Shown here piece after piece: positions 47,239 through 56,100 of a stretch of DNA of 64,000 nucleotides. Made by a program: the position numbers and the translations under genes. The stretch lies in the NCBI GenBank assembly GCA_016713785.1, contig JADJOM010000001.1, positions 248,001 through 312,000 on the forward strand, read 5' to 3'. Numbering within the stretch: the stretch's first letter is position 1; every line of letters begins with the position of its first letter. The notes below the pieces were generated by a model. The model was not told the DNA's origin and ran no database searches. It worked only from the letters and a program-made list of their open reading frames with translations. The stretch is from Gemmatimonadota bacterium. GTDB taxonomy: Bacteria > Gemmatimonadota > Gemmatimonadetes > Gemmatimonadales > GWC2-71-9.

Positions 47239-47973
47239 TCAGTGATGACCATCGAAGGTCAGGGTGATGCCGAAGTTGAGGACCCGTTCGCGGTAGCCAT
47301 CGGGTCCGTCGATGTTCATGCGGATCATCTCCACGCTGGGGCCGATCCAGAGCCCGTTGCCCGCCGGCACCTCGAAGCCGCCACCCACCGCCCAGGCCAG
47401 GCCGTAGTCCTGGACGATCGGGGCGCTGCAGTCGCAGTAGTCGTCGAGGAGATCCTGGCCGTAGCGGCCGAAGCCGCCGGCGGCCCGGAGGTAGAGCCCG
47501 CTGGTGGGGATGGGATAGACGCGGGCACCGACCATGGCGGTGGTGACGGTCTCGAGCGCGCCGTCGCCGGTGACGTTGAACCAGGCGAAGCCCTCGAACC
47601 CGACCCGGAGCGCCTGCCCCACGCCGGCGCCGAAGCCGATGTTCACCGTCGGGCGGACGCGGGAGGGGTAGTAGGGCGAGGGCACGCCAAGGGAGGCCAC
47701 CGCCTCGCTCCCCGCGCCGACGCCGAAGCTGGCGTAGTAGCCGCCGCGGCGCAGCGGCGCGCGCCGGTCGGGACGGGCCCGTGAGCGATCGTCCTCGCCG
47801 CGCGGCCGGCGGCGTTCCACCGGGGCGGGGTCGTCGCGCTCGTCCTCGACGGCGTGGTCATCGGGAACTTCCCGGAGCTGCGGATTGGGTTCGTGGTCCT
47901 GCGCGCGGAGGGCGGCCGGCGCGGTGAGGCACAGCGCGGCGGCGGCCAGGAGGAAGAAGCCAGGAGTTCGCAT
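47239..47973 (-). CDS. Outer-membrane beta-barrel protein 2
   Basis: 244 residues from the ATG at 47973: RTPGFFLLAAAALCLTAPAA then AQ is a signal peptide. After a charged Arg/Asp/Pro linker come beta strands: GYYASFGVGAGSEAVASLGV, TVNIGFGAGVGQALRVGFEG, GLYLRAAGGFGRYGQDLL, AWAVGGGFEV and the terminal ERVLNFGITLTFDGHH. The last strand closely resembles the end of the neighbouring barrel (RLLNFGVGVTFH), so the two are probably paralogues. A short Cys pair, DYCDCSAP, is unusual for a barrel and may lie in an outer loop. Upstream starts are non-signal and were rejected. Confidence 0.75.
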   Translation of the reverse strand: MRTPGFFLLAAAALCLTAPAALRAQDHEPNPQLREVPDDHAVEDERDDPAPVERRRPRGEDDRSRARPDRRAPLRRGGYYASFGVGAGSEAVASLGVPSPYYPSRVRPTVNIGFGAGVGQALRVGFEGFAWFNVTGDGALETVTTAMVGARVYPIPTSGLYLRAAGGFGRYGQDLLDDYCDCSAPIVQDYGLAWAVGGGFEVPAGNGLWIGPSVEMIRMNIDGPDGYRERVLNFGITLTFDGHH

Positions 47974-48172
47974 CTCGGACCCACCTCGACCGGTGTATCT
48001 TGGACGGCGCGGAAACGGGGGAAACACCGGCTCCTTAGGCAAGGTGTGGACCGCGCCGCGATCGGCGCCTGAACCTCTTGTGGCGCAAACACTTGGCGGA
48101 GACCGTCCAGCCAGGGCCCCCGCCAGACCGTCCGCGTCCGCGGACACTCCCGAACCCGAAGTGTCCACCTGC

Positions 48173-48883
48173 ATGACGCCTCGCGCGCGCTCGCTGCTGT
48201 TCTTCGGAGGCACCCTCGTGGCCGCCCTGGTCTTCGCGCGGCTGGGGCTGTGGCAGGTGGCGCGGCTCCGCGAGCGGCGTGCCCTCAACGCGGTGGCGAG
48301 CGCGGCGCGGGAGCGGCCGCCCCTCGCGCTCGACGCGATGCTCGCGGCCGGGGGCGGAACGGGGGGACGGCTCGATCACCGGCAGGTCAGTGTCTCGGGC
48401 CGCTACGACCACGCGGCGGACATCGTGATCCGGGGCCAGAGCGAGGGTGGGGTACCGGGCGTGCGGCTGGTGACGCCGCTGCGGCCGCTCGCCGGCGACA
48501 CGGCGATCCTGGTGCAGCGGGGGTACGTCACCTCACCCGACGCGCGCCGGGTGGAGCTGGCGCCGCTGCAGGAGCCTGGGGTGGTGTGGGTGAGGGGGCT
48601 GGCCTTTGCGCTGGACACGACGGCGCCGGGCGAGCCGATGGAGGAGGGGGGCCAGCTGACCTGGCGGCGGATCGACCTCCGCGCCATCCGCGCCCGGCTC
48701 CCCTACCCCGTGGCGGACTACGTGATCCTGCACGTCGCCGACTCGAGCGGCCCGCGCGGCCTCCGGCGCGATGCGCCGGCCCCCCTGGATGACGGGCCCC
48801 ACCTGAGCTACGCCATCCAGTGGTTTTCCTTTGCGATCACCGCCCTGGTGGTTGGCGGCATCATCGGGTTCCGAAAGGCCTAG
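48173..48883 (+). CDS. SURF1-family cytochrome oxidase assembly protein
   Basis: 236 residues from the ATG at 48173. Both membrane anchors are present: the N-terminal LLFFGGTLVAALVFARLGLW, followed at once by the family phrase WQVARLRERR, and the C-terminal ALVVGGIIGFRK after HLSYAIQWFSFAITALV. The middle holds VPGVRLVTPLRPLAGDTAIL and VQRGYV, which match the conserved periplasmic block. SURF1 proteins help insert haem into aa3-type oxidases. No oxidase gene lies in the window. The gene is divergent from the barrel pair and convergent with the M19 dipeptidase gene (14 bp between stops). Confidence 0.88.
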   Translation: MTPRARSLLFFGGTLVAALVFARLGLWQVARLRERRALNAVASAARERPPLALDAMLAAGGGTGGRLDHRQVSVSGRYDHAADIVIRGQSEGGVPGVRLVTPLRPLAGDTAILVQRGYVTSPDARRVELAPLQEPGVVWVRGLAFALDTTAPGEPMEEGGQLTWRRIDLRAIRARLPYPVADYVILHVADSSGPRGLRRDAPAPLDDGPHLSYAIQWFSFAITALVVGGIIGFRKA

Positions 48884-48897
48884 CCCCGCCGCGGGCG

Positions 48898-50166
48898 CTA
48901 CCGGCCGTCCAGCTGCTCGATCGTCGCCGTGCTCGCCGGCCGCTCCTTGCGCAGCCGCGCCGCCACCTGCTCCGCCTGGCGCAGCGCGCGGATCACGTTC
49001 TCCCCCGCCAGCTTTCGCAGGTCGGCCTCGCTCCAGCCGCGCCGGATCAGCTCCGCGAACAGCGCGGGGAAGGTCGAGACATCCTCCAGGCCGAGGGGTC
49101 CCGGCCCCATGCCATCGAAGTCGCTGCCGATGCCCACGTGGTCCGCGCCGGCCACCTTCCGGACGTGCTCGATGTGGTCGGCCACCTGGCTGAGGGTGGC
49201 CCGCGGGAGGGGATGGCCCTCGCGCCAGGCGCGCCACCGCCGGCGCCCCTCCACCGAGTCGGCACTCTCCCGCGCGATCGCCGCCTGGGCCGAGTCGTCG
49301 GCCAGCTCGGCCAGGCGGCGCTCCTCCGAGACGAACGACTGCACGAACGTCACCATGACGACGCCCCCGTTCCGCGGCAACCGCGCCAGGATGGAATCGG
49401 GGACGTTGCGCAGGTGGTTGGTGAGCGCGCGGGCGGACGAGTGGGAGAAGATGACCGGGGCCTCGGTCACGTCGAGCGCGTCGCTCATGACGCCGGGCGA
49501 GACGTGGGAGAGGTCCACCAGCATGCCGAGGCGGTTCATCTCCCGCACCACCTCGCGGCCGAAGGGGGTGAGCCCGCCGTGCTTGAGGGTGTCCTGCGCG
49601 GCGTCGGCCCAGGCCAGGGTGACGTTGTGGGTCAGGGTGAGGTAACGGGCGCCGAGTTCGTAGTAGGCGCGCAGCGCACCGAGCGAGTTCTCGATGGCGT
49701 GCCCCCCCTCCATCCCGAGCAGCGAGGCGATCCGCCCCTGGCGCCGCGCCCGCACGATATCCTCGGCGGTGAGGGCCAGCGCCAGCCGGTCGGGATAGCG
49801 CGCAACCATGCGCCGGGCGATGTCGAACTCCTCGAGCTGGATCCGCGCGTAGCCGCTGTCGCGGTCCTCGCCGGGCACGTAGATGGACCAGAACTGCGCG
49901 CCGACCCGCCCCGCCTTGAGGCGGGCGAGGTCGGTCTGGCCGGGGACCGAGTCGCGCAGGTCGTAGGCCTCGACGTCGCGGGGATGGTCCGTGTTGGTGC
50001 GGATCTCCCAGGGGAGGTCGTTGTGGCCGTCGACAAGGATCGTCCGCTCGAGAATGCGGCGGGCCTGCGCCAGGGCGGGGTCGGGCGCCTGGGCGGCGAG
50101 CCCGGGGCCGAACGAGAGCGCGAGGGCGGCGCCGAGCGCCGGGAGCAGACGGAACGGGGTGGCCAT
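48898..50166 (-). CDS. Membrane dipeptidase, peptidase family M19
   Basis: 422 residues from the ATG at 50166. A signal peptide (ALGAALALSFGPGLAAQ) exports it. The zinc ligands of M19 are visible: H48-N-D50 in LVDGHNDLPWEI, the bridging Glu in GMEGGHAIEN, His in VDLSHVSPG and His in IFSHSSARAL. The phrase HVGIGSDFDGMG is the family's final signature. These enzymes hydrolyse dipeptides, often in the periplasm. The long open frame upstream of 50166 is low-complexity and overlaps the YkgJ-type gene region. Complete, no frameshift. The YkgJ-type gene lies 35 bp upstream on the same strand. Confidence 0.92.
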   Translation of the reverse strand: MATPFRLLPALGAALALSFGPGLAAQAPDPALAQARRILERTILVDGHNDLPWEIRTNTDHPRDVEAYDLRDSVPGQTDLARLKAGRVGAQFWSIYVPGEDRDSGYARIQLEEFDIARRMVARYPDRLALALTAEDIVRARRQGRIASLLGMEGGHAIENSLGALRAYYELGARYLTLTHNVTLAWADAAQDTLKHGGLTPFGREVVREMNRLGMLVDLSHVSPGVMSDALDVTEAPVIFSHSSARALTNHLRNVPDSILARLPRNGGVVMVTFVQSFVSEERRLAELADDSAQAAIARESADSVEGRRRWRAWREGHPLPRATLSQVADHIEHVRKVAGADHVGIGSDFDGMGPGPLGLEDVSTFPALFAELIRRGWSEADLRKLAGENVIRALRQAEQVAARLRKERPASTATIEQLDGR

Positions 50167-50201
50167 GGCGGCCCTCCAGGGATGGGAACGCGGCCCGGCG
50201 C

Positions 50202-50627
50202 TCAGCGCGCCGGACGGGACTTGCCGAGCTGCACCAGCTCCGGCCGCGCGAGGAACTCGGGGCAGATCGTCTGGTCGAACTCGTACGGGCCCCCGGTCTC
50301 GGCGTCGGTCCAGGGGAAGCCGCGGCAGACCGCGGGGTAGTGCGGGTCGGCGTGGATGCTGCAGCCGCCGTCCACGTAGAACACGCAGCGGCCTTTCCGG
50401 ACCCGGGTGCGCCACTCCCCCCACCGCGTCCGGTAGATCCGGTCCTCGCCATAGCGGGCCCGGAGTGCGGCCGCCTCCGGCTCGCTCACCGTGGTACCGT
50501 AGGCGCAGCAGGAGGCGTGGTGCGGGCACGGGAAACAGGGCAGCGCAGGAAAGGACACGAAGCGGACGCCAGGGTAGAGGGTCGGGGCCGGGAATCTAGT
50601 CGGTGACGCGCCTGATGGGGCGGCCAT
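50202..50627 (-). CDS. YkgJ-type Cys-cluster (Fe-S or zinc-binding) protein
   Basis: 141 residues from the ATG at 50627. The cysteines are arranged in the YkgJ/CxxCxxxxCC pattern: CFPCPHHASCC near residue 31, then CVFY, CSIHADPHYPAVCRGFPW and TICPEF. Such proteins bind a metal, probably iron-sulfur or zinc, but the role is not settled. Its start overlaps the end of the upstream phosphatase gene (stop at 50596) by 32 bases; a GTG at 50558 would avoid most of that, but the family's first Cys block starts close to it, so I kept the ATG. Translational coupling is likely. Confidence 0.8.
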   Translation of the reverse strand: MAAPSGASPTRFPAPTLYPGVRFVSFPALPCFPCPHHASCCAYGTTVSEPEAAALRARYGEDRIYRTRWGEWRTRVRKGRCVFYVDGGCSIHADPHYPAVCRGFPWTDAETGGPYEFDQTICPEFLARPELVQLGKSRPAR

Positions 50628-52188
50628 CGAGCTTGCCCTGGGTCGGGACCCGCAGCAGCCGCGCGAGCGTGGGCGCGATGTCCACGGTGCGCACCGTGTC
50701 CGGGTACACGCCGGGCCGGATGCCGGGACCGTAGAATGCCAGCGGCACGTTCACGTCGTCGGGGTTGGTCGTCCCGTGGGTGGCATACCCCGGCCCGTCG
50801 GCCCAGATGTACCCCGGCTTGGCCTGCGCCGCCACGAACCACGCGAACTTCGGAGGCAGCAGCCGTACCCACCGCCGGGCATGCAGGTCGGAGACGGCCG
50901 CGCCCTCGAGGGTGGCGGGAGTCCACGCGTTCTGGACCCCGGGCATGCGCCACACCCGCGCGGCGAGCGCGGTGGCGAGGCTCTCGGGGCTCACGCCGGC
51001 GGCACGGAGCCGCGCCCGGTCCCCGAAGATCAGCCCGGACGATTCCTCGAGGACCGTGCTGTCCTGGAGCCGCGACGCGAGGGCGCGGTTCACCTCGCGC
51101 ACCAGCGCCCCGAGCCCGATGCGGCCGCCCGGGCGCCCCTGCGTGCGCGCGAACTCGGGGAAGCTGGTGACGCCATGGTCGGCGCTGAGGGCCAGCAGGA
51201 TCGGCCGCCCCCCGACCTGGGTCCGCAGCGAGTCGAGGAAGGTGCCGAGCCAGAGGTCCAGACGCAGCAGGTGGTCGTGGATCTCGCGCGAGTCGGGCCC
51301 GTAACGGTGCCCGATGTAGTCGGTGGCCGAGAGGCCGATCACCAGCATGTCCGGCGTGGCGCGCTGGCCGAGCCCCATGGCCCGGGCGCCATCGAGGGCC
51401 AGGTCCAGGGTGAGGGAGTCCATCCAGGGATAGCTGGCAAGCTGCCGCGCCACCTTGAGGGAGTCGTCGGGGAGCCGGTGCGGGAAGACGTAGTCGGCCC
51501 CATCGTGCTCCCAGGGCTGGGCGTCGGCCTCGGGATACTCCGACTCGGGCCGGAGCAGGGTCCAGCTGGTCCCCGCGAGCCGGGCGGCGCCCCGCCGCGC
51601 CTGCCAGGCGCGGAGCCAGGTGGGCAGCGTGTCGCTGTAGTAGGTGCTGGTCGTGAAGGTACCGCCGACGTCCCAGAACACCGGCCCGCGGGCCCGCCCC
51701 ACCGGGAGCATGGCGGCCCGGTCCTTGTCGCTCACCGCGAGGAACCGGAACCCCGGATCCCGCCGCTGCATCCAGTCCACCAGGGTGGTCCCCTGGAACC
51801 GGTGCGGCGAGGCGCCCCGTGATCCGGGCATCCCCACCAGCTCCACGCTGCTGTCCTGCACGCCGAGCGAGTTGACGATGATCCCCGTGTGCGCGGGGTC
51901 ACGCCCGGAGAGCAGGGTGGAGTGCCCCGGCGCGGTCTCCGTGATGGCGTGATCCTGGAGCCCGTTGGGGAAGACGGCCCCGGCGTCGAGCAGGCGGCGG
52001 AAGCCACCCCGCCACTGCCCCTGGAATCGCGCCAGGTAGTCGCCGCGCATCTGGTCCACCGTGAGCATCACCACCAGGGCCGGACCCGCGGGCGGGGCGA
52101 CGGGGGCGGGACGGAGGGCGAGCAGGCCGGCGGCGAATGTGACCCAGATCACAGGGAGGAGGGTACGTCGGGGCAGCGGAGGTCGCAT
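50596..52188 (-). CDS. PafA-like alkaline phosphatase / nucleotide pyrophosphatase superfamily protein
   Basis: 530 residues from the ATG at 52188, with an N-terminal signal (PVIWVTFAAGLLALRPAPV). The core is typical of the PafA group: metal Asp in VMLTVDQMRGDYLARF, nucleophile Thr85 in AITETAPGHSTLLSGRDPAH, then GLSATDYIGHRYGPDSRE (metal Asp/His), LALSADHGVTS and YATHGTTNPDDVNVPLAFYG. It would hydrolyse phosphate monoesters or diesters outside the cytoplasm and could supply phosphate. Complete, no shift. The 384 bp upstream probably hold its promoter but no obvious PHO-box-like repeats. Confidence 0.88.
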   Translation of the reverse strand: MRPPLPRRTLLPVIWVTFAAGLLALRPAPVAPPAGPALVVMLTVDQMRGDYLARFQGQWRGGFRRLLDAGAVFPNGLQDHAITETAPGHSTLLSGRDPAHTGIIVNSLGVQDSSVELVGMPGSRGASPHRFQGTTLVDWMQRRDPGFRFLAVSDKDRAAMLPVGRARGPVFWDVGGTFTTSTYYSDTLPTWLRAWQARRGAARLAGTSWTLLRPESEYPEADAQPWEHDGADYVFPHRLPDDSLKVARQLASYPWMDSLTLDLALDGARAMGLGQRATPDMLVIGLSATDYIGHRYGPDSREIHDHLLRLDLWLGTFLDSLRTQVGGRPILLALSADHGVTSFPEFARTQGRPGGRIGLGALVREVNRALASRLQDSTVLEESSGLIFGDRARLRAAGVSPESLATALAARVWRMPGVQNAWTPATLEGAAVSDLHARRWVRLLPPKFAWFVAAQAKPGYIWADGPGYATHGTTNPDDVNVPLAFYGPGIRPGVYPDTVRTVDIAPTLARLLRVPTQGKLDGRPIRRVTD

Positions 52189-52572
52189 GGAAACGGTGCA
52201 TCCGGGCGGCTGCGGGAAGTGTGGCGCGGCGGTCGAGGGAGTTTCGCAGCACCGCCACGGGTCCGCAACCCTCCCTCCGGAAGCGAACTCGCGTAGTGAC
52301 GGCCACTTGGCTTGGTGGCACCGTTCTCGCTACTCTGGGGAGCGATGGACAACTGAAGTCAGCCAAACCACGAACCGCCCGATAAGAGCACACCCGGAGT
52401 GATCCGGGGCCGCAAAACTAGAGGTCTGCAGGGGAACCAGGGCTCGCCCTGGCCGCCGCTACAGATAGCTCGGTGCCGAAGGTGGAGTTGCGGAGCGTGA
52501 TGCGGACCATGGCCCGATCCCCGGGCTACCCGACTCACGCTTTTGTGTTCTCGGGCATGGGAGACAGACCCC
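52189..52572. other. Intergenic region between two divergent genes
   Basis: 384 bp upstream of both the PafA-like gene and the HExxH lipoprotein gene, so it must contain both promoters. I see only a small hairpin near 52435-52453 (CCAGGG-CTCG-CCCTGG). No RNA gene or riboswitch is recognised. Confidence 0.4.
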
Positions 52573-53010
52573 ATGCCGTCGCTCAAACCCGTAGTCGCCT
52601 GCCTGGGGCTCCTCGGCACGCTCGCCGCGTGCGAGATGCTCGGCCCCCCCAGCGAGCTCCCGACGAACGCCCAGCAGATCATCGCGCCGGCGGCCTATCG
52701 CGCCTGGTGGGAAGCCACCGAGGCCTGCGCCGGGCGCTCCGGGGATTTCGATGACGTCGAATGGTACGTGGTGCCCGATGTCTCCTCCTTCGAGACCAGC
52801 GCCGGCCCCAAGGTCGGCCTCTGGTCCCATTCCAGCGCCGGGATGCGGGTGGTGATCGCGGATACGTACGCGGAGAACGAGCTGGTGGTCCGGCACGAGA
52901 TGCTGCACGCGCTGCTGGACCGCGGCGGACACCCTGAGGAGTACTTCGTGGAGCGGTGCGAACTGACCTGGCAGGCGTGGGGCCAGGGCAGCGTGGCGCT
53001 GGGGGAGTAG
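52573..53010 (+). CDS. Small lipoprotein with HExxH zincin motif
   Basis: 145 residues from the ATG at 52573. A lipobox LAAC (Cys20) follows a hydrophobic stretch. The phrase VVRHEMLHALLDRGGHPEEY holds H108-E109-M-L-H112, a minimal zinc metalloprotease motif, with His120 a possible third ligand. Upstream sequence includes WEATEACAGRSGDFDDVEWY. The size is small for a peptidase domain; similar small exported HExxH proteins are poorly studied. It may be a zinc peptidase or an inactive relative; two Cys (ACAG and ERCE) may pair. Complete. Confidence 0.65.
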   Translation: MPSLKPVVACLGLLGTLAACEMLGPPSELPTNAQQIIAPAAYRAWWEATEACAGRSGDFDDVEWYVVPDVSSFETSAGPKVGLWSHSSAGMRVVIADTYAENELVVRHEMLHALLDRGGHPEEYFVERCELTWQAWGQGSVALGE

Positions 53011-53069
53011 GCGGCGGGCGGGCGGTGGGGCGGTAGGGCGGTACGGGGGATTGGGTGGGGGTAACGGAT

Positions 53070-53095
53070 GAGGGCCGAGCGGATGCTCGGCCCTC
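53070..53095 (+). terminator. Bidirectional-looking terminator between convergent genes
   Basis: GAGGGCCGAGC, loop GGAT, GCTCGGCCCTC: an 11-bp stem followed by GTCGTTTGTGG. It lies between the stop at 53010 (plus) and the stop of the RCC1/Ig gene at 53126 (minus), and could serve both. Confidence 0.65.
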
Positions 53096-53125
53096 GTCGT
53101 TTGTGGTACCGGGGAGTGCGCCGGC

Positions 53126-56100
53126 CTACGGGTCGACGACCAGCACCGGGAGGTTGGCGTCGAGGCCCGTGCCGTCGCCGAGCTGGCCGCCGTCGCCCTC
53201 GCCCCAGCAGTAGACCGCGCCGGTGTTGGCGATCGCGCAGGCGAACGAGGCGCCGGTGGTAATCGAGGTGAATCCCGTCACGCCCCCTGGCAGCGACACC
53301 AGGACGGGCGTGGAGCTGTAGTCACCCGCGGCGCCGCCGGTGCCGTCGCCGAGCTGCCCGGCGTCGTTGAGGCCCCAGCAGTAGATCGCGTTGCCACTGG
53401 TCCGGGCACAGGTGTGGCCGCCGCCGGCCACCAGTTCGGACACCCCGGTGAGGCCGGGCACCTGGATCGGGGTCAGGCTCTGGTTGACCAGGGTGGTGTC
53501 CTGGCCGAGGCGGCCCTGGAAGTTGTCGCCCCAGCAGTACACCAGCCCGCCGGCGGTGAGGCCGCAGCTGTGGATCTGGCTGGTGGCCACCTGGGTGAAG
53601 CTGAGTCCCCCCGCGACGGCCACCGGGTTGAGGCGCTGGGCGGTGCTGTTGTCGCCGAGCTGGCCGGAGCCGTTGATGCCCCAGCAGTACGCCGCCTGCC
53701 CGGTGCGGACGCCGCAGCTGAACTTGTCGCCCGCGGCCACCTGGAGGTACGTGGTGCCGGTGCCGCCGGCAGCCTGCGGCGAGGAGCTGCTGGTGGTGTT
53801 GCCGCGGCCGTACTGGCCGGCGGAGTTGTCACCCCAGCAGAACAGCGAGCCGCCGACCGCGATGGCGCAGGCGTGGTGGCTGCTCGCGATGTTCTCGGTG
53901 ACGATCCCGGTAAAGAGGTGACCGCCGGTCACCGCGGTCGGCGCGGTCTTCGGCGTGGTGCTGCCGATGCCCAGCTCGCCGGAAGCGTTGTTGCCCCAGC
54001 AGTAGGCGGCGCCGTTGGTGTCGAGCCCGCAGCTGAAGCCGCGCCCGGCGCTGATCCGGGAGTAGTAGGGGCTGCCCGCCACCGGCACCGGGGCGAGGGT
54101 GGGCGTGGTGGTGCTGTCGCCCAGGCCGCCCGCGGCGTTATTGCCCCAGCAATAGGGCACGCCATCGATGGTCAGGGCGCAGGCGTGGTCGTTGCCGGCG
54201 GAGACGGCGGACAGCTGGATGGTCACCGTGGCGTCGAAGGTGACGACCGGGAGGGCCCCCACCGTGGCCGAGACCGTATTGGTGGTGACGGTGCGGCCCA
54301 GGGTCCAGCCGCTCACCGTGGCGTGGCCCAGCGCGTCGGTGCTCTGGCTCCCGCCGCTCACGGTGCCGCCGCCGGCGGTGACCGCGAAGGTCACCGTGGC
54401 GCCGCTCACCGGGTTGCCGCTCACGTCGGTGACGGTCACCGACGGGGCGGTGCCGGCCGCGATGCCCACCCGGCCCGACTGGCTGGTGGCGCTGGCCGCC
54501 ACCACGCTGGCCGGCGAGCCCGCCACCAGCGCGATGCTCGAGGAGGTCGCGGAGGTGAGCGCGCCGCTGGTGAAGGTGAGCGAGTAGCTCCCCACCGTGC
54601 CGGTGAGCGCCAGGTTGGTGAAGGTGGCCACGCCGCTGGCGTTGGTGGCCACGGTGCGGGTGCCGCCAAGCACCACGCCGGTGGAGTCGGTGAGCGAGGC
54701 CAGCACGTTCACGCCGGCCTGCGGGACGGCGTTGCCGCCGGCGTCCCGCAGCTGCAGCACCGGCTGCTGGGTGAGCGCGTTGGCGTTGGTCACCTGGGAC
54801 GAGGGCTGGGTGGTGATCGTCAGGGCCGCGGCCGCGCCGGGGGTGACGTCGAAGGCGGCGCTGGTGGCGCCGGTCAGCCCCGCACTGCTCGCGGCGAGGG
54901 TGTAGCCGGTGCCCACCTTGTCGACGGTCAGGTCGCTGAAGGTGGCCACGCCGGCGACCGCGCTGGCCGACACGGTCCCGCCCAGCGTGCCGCTGCCGGG
55001 GTTGGCGCCGAAGGCGAGGCTCACGGAGCTGGTGGCGCCGGTGACGGTGTTGCCAGCGGCATCCTGGACCAGGACGGTGACCGCCGGGGCGATCACGCCG
55101 CCGCCGGTGCTGCTGGTGGGCTGCTGGCCGAAGGCGAGCTGGGCCGCCGCGCCGGGCGTGATGCTGAACGCCCCCGACGAGGCGCCGGTGAGGCCGCCCG
55201 CGGTGAAGTCGAGGGTGTAGCCGACGCCGACCTTGTCGAGCGTGAGGTTGGCGAAGGTCGCGATGCCCGCGGCGGCGTTCACCGTGAGCGTCCCGCCGAG
55301 CGTGGAGCCGCCGGGATTGGTGCCGAGGGCCACCGTGACCGCGGTGCTGGCCCCGGTGACGGTGTTGTCGAAGGCGTCCTGGACCAGGACGGTCACCGAC
55401 GGCGACAGCGCGGCGCCGCTGGCGGCGCTGCCCGGCTGCTGCCCCACGGCCAGCTTGGTGGCGGCCGCGGGGGTGACATCGAAGCTGGCGCTGGTGGCGC
55501 CGGTGAGCCCGGAGGCCGTCGCCGCGAGTGTGTAGCCCGGGGCCGCCGCGGTGAGCGAGAGATCGCTGAAGGTGGCGACGCCGGCCACGGCGTTCACCGT
55601 GAGGGTCCCGCTGAGGCTTCCGCCCGTGGGATTGGTGCCGAGCGCCATGGTGACGGCGTTGGTGGCGCCGGTGACGGTGTTGCCGCCGGCGTCCTGCACC
55701 AGCACCGTCACCGCCGGGGCCATCGTGCCGCCGGCGAGGAGGTCGCTGGGCTGCTGCCCGAAGGCGAGCCGGGTGGCCGCGCCCGCGGTGATGTTGAACG
55801 ACGCGCTGGTCACCCCGCTCACGCCGGCGGAGGCCGCCGACAGCGTGTACCCGGTGCCGGCCTTGTCGATGTTGAGGTCAGCGAAGGTGGCGACGCCGGC
55901 CACGGCGTTCACCGTGAGCGTGCCCCCCAGCGTCCCGCTGCCGGGGTTGGTGCCGATGGCGATGGTGACGGGCGCCGTGGAGCCGGTGACGGTGTTGCCG
56001 TTGGCGTCGCGCACCAGCACCGTGACCGCCGGGGCGAGGGTGGCGCCGCCGGTGGTGCTCGTGGGCTGCTGCCCGAAGGCCAGGTTGGTCGGGGCACCGG

